Assembly: GCF_003947415.1 (NCBI RefSeq)
Contig: NZ_QHKL01000002.1
Location: 1,116,001-1,180,000, forward strand
DNA: 64,000 nucleotides
Origin: Amycolatopsis sp. WAC 01376
Lineage (GTDB): Bacteria > Actinomycetota > Actinomycetes > Mycobacteriales > Pseudonocardiaceae
Direction: 5' to 3'
In this document: positions 42,701 through 51,700 of the stretch, piece by piece
Layout of the letters: each line of letters opens with the position of its first letter
How positions within the stretch are numbered: the first letter of the stretch is position 1
Position numbers and translations under genes: made by a program
Notes under the pieces: model-generated
Databases searched by the model: none
The model's input: the letters and a program-made list of their open reading frames with translations, nothing else
What the model was told of the DNA's origin: nothing

Positions 42701-45700
42701 TGCCCGGACTGCGGATCACCGGTCTCGAGGTGCCGGTGGACGACGACGGGCGGGCCGGTACGGAGGCAAGGAACAGCGACGGAACCGACATCGATATTCG
42801 CGGTGAGCTCGGGGACGGCACCGAGGTCCGCTTCGAGGTCAAGGACCGGACCGCGCTCCTCGCGTCCGATCTCGCACAGACCGCGAAACAACGGGAACTG
42901 GCCGGGCCCGGCCCGAAGGTCGTCCTGCTCGCCACCAACCGGGTCGATCCCGGGTTCGCGGAGCAAGCCGTGGCGAACGGCGCCGACAGTGTCATCCAGT
43001 ACGACGGTTTCCAGGTGTTCATCGAGGTCGCGGCCAGGGGAACGGAGGGCACGCCGACGCCGCCCGCGACGCCGCCGCCGGACCGGACACCTCCGGGGCC
43101 CCAGGAGGGACCGCCCGCGCCGGGACCGCCGTCGGCCGCGGCGCAACGCTTCTACCATCCGGAGAACCCGGCTCGGGATACCCATCCGAGCCCTGGCAGC
43201 GACCTCACCGACGCCGAGCTGGCTTCGAGCAGGCACAGCGAGCGCGCACTGCGGGCGTTGATGGGCAAGTCGCGGCTGGCGTGGAACGACCTCCGATTGC
43301 TGCTGCTCGAACACGGCCTGCTTCCCGCCGACTCGCGGCCGCTGCGCCCGCGCGACGTGGAACGCATCCTGGACGGCGCCAGGGTCCGGACCCGGATCGC
43401 CCCCGCGCTGCGGACAGCGTTCGACAACGCGATCCAAGAGTTCGAGCGGCTGGCCCGTGGCGAAGCACCCACGGTGAATTCGGAGTCGTCACGGAACCGG
43501 GCCTGGCAGGTCCGGAAAGAGCTCCGCGACGGCACGATGACTCCCGGCAGGCGCGAGCGGATCGTCCGTGAGATCTTCGCGGACGACGTTCTCGCCCGGC
43601 AGCAAGAGATTCTCGGTGACCACTTCGGCCGGTACCAGCTCCGCGCCGGTGTTCCGTTCGGCCTCGACGGTCGCGGGGAGAACGGCGGTGGACGCTCCCA
43701 CTACGCGGGGTCGACGGTCCCGGCCCTCACCCTCGAGCTGAATCCCTCGGACGAACCGGGATCGCCGGTGGTGGTGCAGAGCTACCACCTGGCCGCGGGC
43801 ACCGAACCGTCCGCGCTGGACGTACACCGCGACGATACTTTCACCCGCGCGTTGTTCGAACCGGAAACCCTGCTCCCCACCACCGCTTTGCCGCCGATCG
43901 AAACGCGGCACCTGCCCGCCGAGCGCAAAGGCCGGCTCACCTTCGCGTGGATCACCTTCACCGGTCTGCACCTGCGCAAGGGCCTGGCGCTGATCGACGC
44001 GCTGATCGAGGCGGGCCGCGCATCACGCCCCCAGAAGCTGGCCCTGGCACACGCGCTGGAGCGGTATGCCATGGCCGCGGCACGCCTCGACGACCGGCTT
44101 CCGGACGTCAAATGGCTTGTCCAGCGCGGAATCGAGCTCACGAACATCGGGCAGGACCAGCTGATCGATGCCGTGGCGGCGGCCTACGGGATGTCACCGG
44201 CGATGGTCGCCGCGATGGTGACCGATCCCTCGGTGCGCTCGCGCGTCCCGTACGAGCTGATGCCGTCGATCCAGGAACTGGACGACTTCTCCGAGATCCT
44301 CGGCGAGGCGCGAACGCATTACGAGGAGCTGCTGAGGCGGACCGAGGACACGGCGAGGGAACTGGAGTTCGCGGAGCGGGAATGGCAGCGGGCCAGAGAC
44401 GCCGCACTGGCCGAGATGACGCGAATCGGTGACGAGGCGGTCGCGAACGGGCTACCGGAATGGGCGCGCCGCCGCGCCGCCGCCGGGCAGGTCGCCGAGC
44501 TCTGGTCTGTGGCCACCAGGGCGCGGGTCGACCCGGAGGGCGATCCGGCGGTACCGGAACCGGCGCGCCCGCGTGGCCGGAGCGTCCGGGACCTCGCGGG
44601 GATCCGCGCCGCACTCGCCGCCGCGGCGCGGGCGGTGGAGGAACCGCGGTATGCGGCGGAAGTCGCCTACCACGCCGCGATGGCCGAGTTGCGGGCGGCG
44701 AGGGAAGAGATGCGCGCGCTGACCGAGTGGGTGCCGCATCTGCTCGCCGCCGGTGACCGGGCCGACGTCGCCGAAGCGCTGGGCCTCCCGGTCGAAAGCG
44801 TGGCCACACACCGGCTGCTGCCAGGTGCCGAGCCCGGTCTTTCGCTGGACGGAACCACCGAGGACGTGCGGACCAGGGTGCGGGCCGAGGTCGCCGCGCG
44901 GCAGCTCGGGCTGGAGCAGGCGATCGAACGGATGCGCCTTGCCGACGCCGCTCGCACCGATGCGCACGCCGAGTACGTTCGGGCGCTGGTTCCGGCGATC
45001 GAACGGGCGGCCGATCAAGGACTGTCCAATGTGGAGATAGGCAGGATCGCCAAGATCCTCGACGGCGAGGTCGCCGGCATCACCCGGCGGGCGGAGAACC
45101 TGCCGGGAAACCGGAAGCCGGTGGTGGACGCCTACGTCGACGCCCGCGGCTGGCTGATCGGAGTGGGCGACCGGGTCACCGGCCGTGACGCCCTCGCCCC
45201 GAGCCGGGGCGCCCAGTTCGCCGCACTCGATCCGGACAGCCCGGACTACGTGGCGAAAGCCAAAGAACTCGGCGTCGAGGAGGAGCTCGCGCTTCGGCTC
45301 GGCAAGCCCCGCCCCGTCCACTTCTTCCACGACGTCCACATGCACCCGAAGGGGTACGACGCCGCCAACGTCGACTATCGCGACCTGGTGAACTGGCTGA
45401 TCGGTCAGGGACTGCCGAACATCCTGGTGGCGTCGCCGATTCCGCAGAGCGGGCTCGGCGTGATCGGTGGCTCCAGCGGTTCCTTCTATTACGCCCTCAC
45501 CAACGTGGTCCGGATGGCCACCGTCTTCGGCAAGAAGATGCTGAGCCTGCACGGCCAGCTCTCCGACCTGCGGTTCTTCTCCGCGCGCGACAAGATGTCG
45601 GAAGAGCAGAAGTCCCACTGGTTCCCCGGTGTTTCCGGAGCCAGAGTGGACATTCCCGGGGTCGGCGGCTACCTGATGGCGATGGCGGTCCTGTTCGGCG

Positions 45701-48700
45701 ACGCGGCCCGCTACCTCGCCGAGACCACTTTCGTGAAGGAAATGGTCCAGTCGATGCTCGGGCGGCAGGCGAGCGAGGTGATCAACCCGGAGTGGGTCGA
45801 CTACTTCGGGAAGCTGCTCGCCGCGGCGGAACTCGTCCAGGAATCGATCCACAAGGGACGGATCGGGCCGGAGTTCTTCGCCGCGTACCTGGCGGAAGGT
45901 TCGCCGATGGCGGAGCTGTTCCCGGTGGACGGCAGCCAGAGCGACCTGGCCGAACTGGACTTCTACGACTCGCTCATCGAGAACGCCGGGCGGATCAAGG
46001 CCTTGCTGAAAGCCGTCGGGCTGAGCACCGAACTGCGGAGCATGCCGGACAGCCCGCCGGAGATGTATAACCCGAACACCGTCGAACTGCTGGAGACCAT
46101 CGCCGCCACCGGACAGGTGCTGATCCTGCACGACGACATGGGCCTGGCCAGGTTGCGCGGCAACGGGATGTACGTGGCGAGCCCGTCGGACGGGCGCAAC
46201 CTCGGCCCGATGGCGTACCTCCTCCAGCAGGAGAGCCTCGCCGGCGCGAAGGTGATCTGGGCGCATCTCGGCCTCGGGCACTGGACCACGCTCACCGTCG
46301 AACACATCGAGCGGTTGCAGTGGCTGCTCGACACCACGAACACCGCCATGGACATCTCCTGGAACGTCCTCGCGCAGCACGCGAAGGCGGCTCCCGAGGT
46401 CAGGGAGGCGTTGATCCGGTTCCTGATCGTGAACCAGGATCGGCTCATCTTCGGTACCGACACGGTGAATCCGCAACCCGGTGCGCACTACGTCCGCCAC
46501 CGCAACGAGATGGATCCATTGTTCGCCGAGGCCGCTCGGAGGCCCGGCGGAGAAGCGGCGGTCGCGAAGATCCTGCACGGCAACTTCGCCCGGATGCACG
46601 AGGAGGCGGGGCAGCGGGTCACCGCGTTCGTGTTCAACGAGATCCTGTCCGGAGCCTGGGACGGGTTCATCGAGTCGTTCGGCCCGCACTGGCAGCGCAA
46701 GGTGGACGAATGGGTCGAGGCGAGAATCGCCGAGGGCTGGGTCGCGGATCCCGCCTATCAGCCGCGCGGGCCGTTGTCCGGGCTGGACCTCACCGACGAA
46801 CAACGCGCGAAAGACCAGCCGTGGCTGGCGAATCCGCAATTGCGGACGATGAAGCTCTGGTACACCGCCGCCGATCCCGGACGCGACGCGAACGCCAATC
46901 CGCTGCGGCTGCAGGCGGCCGCGGCCAGGATCTCCGCCACGGAAGCCGCGGCGGGGGTCAAGTCCGCCTTCGAGCAGCTGAAGCGGCGCTGGACCGAACG
47001 CGGTGGGCTGCGACCGGTGAGCGGGGCCGACGCGCTCCTCAGCCGCCCGGTCACCGCCCAGGCCCTGATGGCGGGCGAGCGCATCAGGGCGGCTCTGGCC
47101 GCGGGAGAGATCTCCCGTGCGCGACTGGCCATGACCCCCGGACGGCTCGCCACGCTCCCGTTGGCGCCCGCCGAACGGGACGCCATGCTCGCGTCGCTGA
47201 TCGAGAGTGTGGAGAGGACCGAACGAAAACAGCTCACGGCGCTGGAGAAGATCGCCAGTCTGCGCTCGGCCTGGCTCGGCCGTGACCTGAAGGGCTGGGC
47301 GGTGGCCGGGGCCGCCGCGGCGACCATGCTCGGGGTGGGCGCGACGATGGGCGTTCCCTTCGCGCTGTCGGCGGGGGTGAGCATCGTGGCGGGCAACGCG
47401 GCCTTCGTCGTCCGCGGGATGCTCAACATCGCGAAGACCGGGCACGCCCAGAGCAACCGGGTGAGCCTGGAAGGGATGCTCGAACGCGGCAGGCTCGACC
47501 AGCGGTCGGCCGAGGCGGTCGCCAGGATGATCCGGGATTACCTGGAGTACGACGTCAATCCGCTCGGCTGGTTCGACACCGTCTTGGAGGAGGTGCGGGG
47601 CGAAGTCGACGTGAGGACCCGGCAGTTCCTGATCAACCTGCAGGCCATCATCCACACCCCGCTGGCGATCGGCGAACGCCCGTCGCAGCGCCAGGAAGAC
47701 GTGAGCCTCGAGGTTTCGCGCTACCTGAACGAGGTCGGCAGGCCGTACGGCGCCGCACCCGAGTCGATGAACAAGATGAACCCGCACGCGGGCAGGCTCG
47801 GCAAGCTGATGGCCGCCGGCCTCGCCGGCACCTTCCTGGTCAATCTGCCGGTGCACGTCGCACAGGCGGCCGGTATGAGCGGGCTGGACGCCGCGGTCGC
47901 GGGGGTCTACGCGGTCGCGGACGGGCTGTTCCTTTTCACCGCGCTGTCCAACGCCATCGGGGGGATCGCCGGTTACGACAACGCGCTCAGGCCGCTGTAC
48001 CGCAGGATTCAGAACGCACTCGCGTTCCCGGTGCTGACCGTGGCCAACGGCATGCTGGTCGCGCTCGCGGTGAGCGACGGGGAGTGGCTGAAGGCGCTCG
48101 CCGCGACGACCCTGACCGGCGCCACCCTCTACATCTCCAAACTCGGTGCCGAGCTGGAGCTCCGGCTCGGCCGCCAGGCCGCTCGCAAAGGCCCGGCGGC
48201 CCTCTGGGTCACCGCGTCCTCGCTGGTCGGGCTGGGCATGATGGGCCTGTCCTCGGCGCCGCTGGTCGCCACCGCGGGCACCGCGCTCGCCGTGTCCGGC
48301 CCGGTGATCTACGTCGTGCGAGCCGCCTTGAACAGGGTGCACAAGGCCTACGAGGCGCGGACCCCTGGGGGTCTCGTGTACACGTCGAACATCCCGGTGC
48401 TCGGCGTCGGCGCGGCCGTCGACCTGAGCCTGCCGCGCACGCCACCGGCACCGAAGCTCATCGGGACGGGCAGTACTCCCGAAAACGATCCCGACAAGAA
48501 CCCCGACGATCCCGATACGCCGGACGACGATCCCGGCGGTGCGCCGTCGCCGGGGCCGACACCACCGACGCCCCCACGTCCGGCCGGTCCGTCGAACCGG
48601 CCGGACCCCGGGACGGATCCGCAGGGCGGGAAGACCACTCCTCGCACGACGCCACCGGGCGCTGGACCCGTCGGTCTGCCTGCCTCGGATTCGTTGCCGC

Positions 48701-51700
48701 TGCAGAAGAACTCCGATCCCATCGGGGTGCGCGCCGACGCGCGGCACGCGGTGGGGCGCGCGGTGCCCGACGCCGGTATGAGGGCGGTCGAGCGCTCCGC
48801 GAACGGCCGCCGATACGTGGTCACCGGCCCGGCAGGGAACACGTTCGACGTCACCGTGCGAGCGGGAACGCCGAGCCCTGGCCAGGTCGCCCAGTACAGA
48901 GTGGACACCGCGCAGAACTCGCTGGAGATCGAGATCTCCGAGTTCGCCACCGAGGACGCGACGCGCGACGCGGTCGCGAGGGCGCTGGGTGCGGCGGCGG
49001 CCGAACTGTCCGGGACGCCGCACGGCGAGGACTTCCTCAGCGCCACCGCCGATCCCGCCGCGGACCCGTTGCTGAGTCCGGCCGATCACGGGCGGGCCGC
49101 GCAGCTGCTGGCGTTCGGCAGTGCGCTGGCAGGCGGTCCGCTGCCACTCCGGCGATCCGGGCTGAGCGCCGCACTTCAGGCGTTGATCGCGGACATGGGT
49201 TTGCGGCCGGGCGACCCGGGCGCCGCACGGCGGCTGGCCGCGCTGCCGGACGAGCGGATGCGCGAGGTGGTGCGCCGGTACGCACCGGCGCCCGATGGCT
49301 ATGCGGGCAGACTCGATTACGCGATCACCCGGCTGCTCGCCGGCAGCACGTCGTCGGTCGCTTTCGGCGGCGCCATCGTGGCCACCGCGCCGGTGGTCGC
49401 GGCCGCGATGATCAGCGGCGCGGCCGCGCGCTCGCTGGCCGCGGGCCTCTATGACCGGTCGGTCGTGGCCCGCGAGGTCAACGCGGAGAAAGCGGCGAAA
49501 GCACCCGTCGAGCGGGCGGTCGCCGAGCGGGCCGCGGCCAGGCGGGAGGCCCTCTTCCGCCCGCTTTTCGACCGCTGGACCGGGATTTCCGGCCGGCTGC
49601 GGAGCGGAACACCCTCGCCGGAGGTCCCTGCCGCGCCACGACCGGAAACGCCAGGGACCGAACATCCGGATGCCGAGTACGTCGGCCTGACGCCGTACGC
49701 GGTGCGCCGGGCGGCCGGTGTCTCCGCCGGATCGCTCGGCACGCTCGCGATGGCCTCGATCGGCATGCAGCCGATGATGGCAAGCGCGCTTCTCGCGACG
49801 CTCTGGGCGCCCGCCGTGTTCGGGTCGTTCGCCGAGGCGTTCCGGGGACGGCGCCGCCAGGACGAGCGGGTGGCACGGGCCTCGGAACGGCTGGACGAGG
49901 CCGATCAGGCGACCGCGGACAACGAACGGGAGCTGGCCGAGTTCGGTCACGCCTTCCTCGATCTGATCGAGGAAAGGCTGGCGGACACCCCGGTACCCGC
50001 GGCCGAACCGGGGGAGGCGAGCGGACCGCGGCACCGGGCGAGCCCGCTGGCGACCTTCACCGGCGTGGGCAACGATTCGGCGCTGTCGCCGATCGGCTAC
50101 CGCATTCCGGACCGGAATCTGCCGGACACGTCGGACCCGACCTGGCTGTCCGCGGTGTTCACCGGCTACCTGGAATACCTCGGGCTCGGGGTGCTCCAGG
50201 CGATCGCCGGCACCATCGCCGGCGGGGTGACCGGGCACAGCGCGTACCGGGCCGCGCAGGAGGCCGAGCACGACCGCAGGCTGCACGACCTGCTGGCGGA
50301 GGTGGACGAGCACAGCGAACTGCGCACCCGGGTGCTGCGTGCGGCGCTGAACCGGCTCGCCGAAACCGCGCCACACGAGGCGGATCGCGACCGGCTTCGC
50401 CACTTTCTGGACGAGCACGGGCTGTCCGCGCCCGAAGCGGAGCCGGAGCCGGACACCGAGCCCGATGGGGACCGGCCGCCGTGGCTCGCGTCGAAGACCT
50501 GGCTGACCGCCGACATGGTGATCGCCTCCGCCTCCCTCGGCGCCACCACCGCGGGCTTCACGTTGTTCGGTATCGGCGGTCTCGGCCCGTACGCGGTGGC
50601 CGCCGCGGCCGAAACGCTGATCCCGTTGTTCCACCGATCGTTGACGGAACGGGAATTCGCCGCCGAGGACGCCGCCGCCGGGCCTGCCGCCGAGTTGCGG
50701 AGGGCCGAGGCGCGGGCCAGGGCCGACGCGCTCGAGCGGTACCTGTTCCGGCTGCTGGACCGTGGTCTCGCCGAGTCCCCGGACCAGCCCGGCGAGCAGC
50801 GGCAGTGGTGGCATCCCAGGCAGATCGCCGACCTGGCGAGGAAGATGGCGCCCGCCATACCGCCGTCCGAAGCCACTCCGCTTTCGGTGCCAGGACAGCT
50901 CAAAGCCGCCGCCGACGCGGCCTTCCTGGACCTGCTGGAACAACCGGGTGAGCTCACCACGCTGCCGGATCGGCTGGTGGCGCTGGAGGCCGTCGGTGCC
51001 GCCGCGGACCGGCTTACCAGGGCCGGGGACTGGGCGGCCACGACCGGGCAGACCCGCCCGGAAGTGGTGGCGCGCAACGAACTCGTCGAGGCGATCCAGC
51101 AGTACGACGCGCTCGCCGAGAACCCGCTGCGGCTCGATGACGTCTTCGACGGGGTTCACCAGGGCAACAGCACCCCACAGCAGGTACGTCAGCTGGTGCC
51201 CGGCCTGCAGGACGCGGTCGGCGGCGAACCCGGCGAGGTGGTGCCCTGTCAGGTGGCGGCCGTGCTCACCGACCGGCATCTCGCCGATCGGGCGGCGGGC
51301 AGGCCGCCGGGACGGGCGGTCCCGCCGCGCACGCTGGCCGGGCTGACCGGCCGGGAGGGCTGGGCCGACCGGGTCGCCATGGCGGCCAGGGTCGCCGGGG
51401 CGCGGTTCGTCCCGATGGCGTCGGCCAACGATGTGGCGCAACGGCTGCGTGATCTCGGCCCCGGCGCCCGCGCGATCGTGCACGGCGAGCGCGCCGGCGT
51501 CACGCATCTGTTCAACGTGGCCAATCTGGACGGTGAGGTCTACTTCATCGACGGGCAGATCACCCTGTTCGCCGACCTGGCAGGCTACCGCGACGGATTC
51601 CGGGTGCTCATCACCGAGGACAACGGTGAGGAGGCTCGCCGGTGGGCCGGCCGTCCGGTGCCTTTCCTGCTGCGCAACGCCTACGCGCAGGCGATCGCCT

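Noticed and set aside
39355..43437. Antisense ORF of 1360 codons at the start of the toxin gene
   Set aside because: Antisense to three plus-strand genes with good ribosome-binding sites and recognisable folds; its Gly/Arg-rich repeats come from the Pro/Ala linker read backwards.
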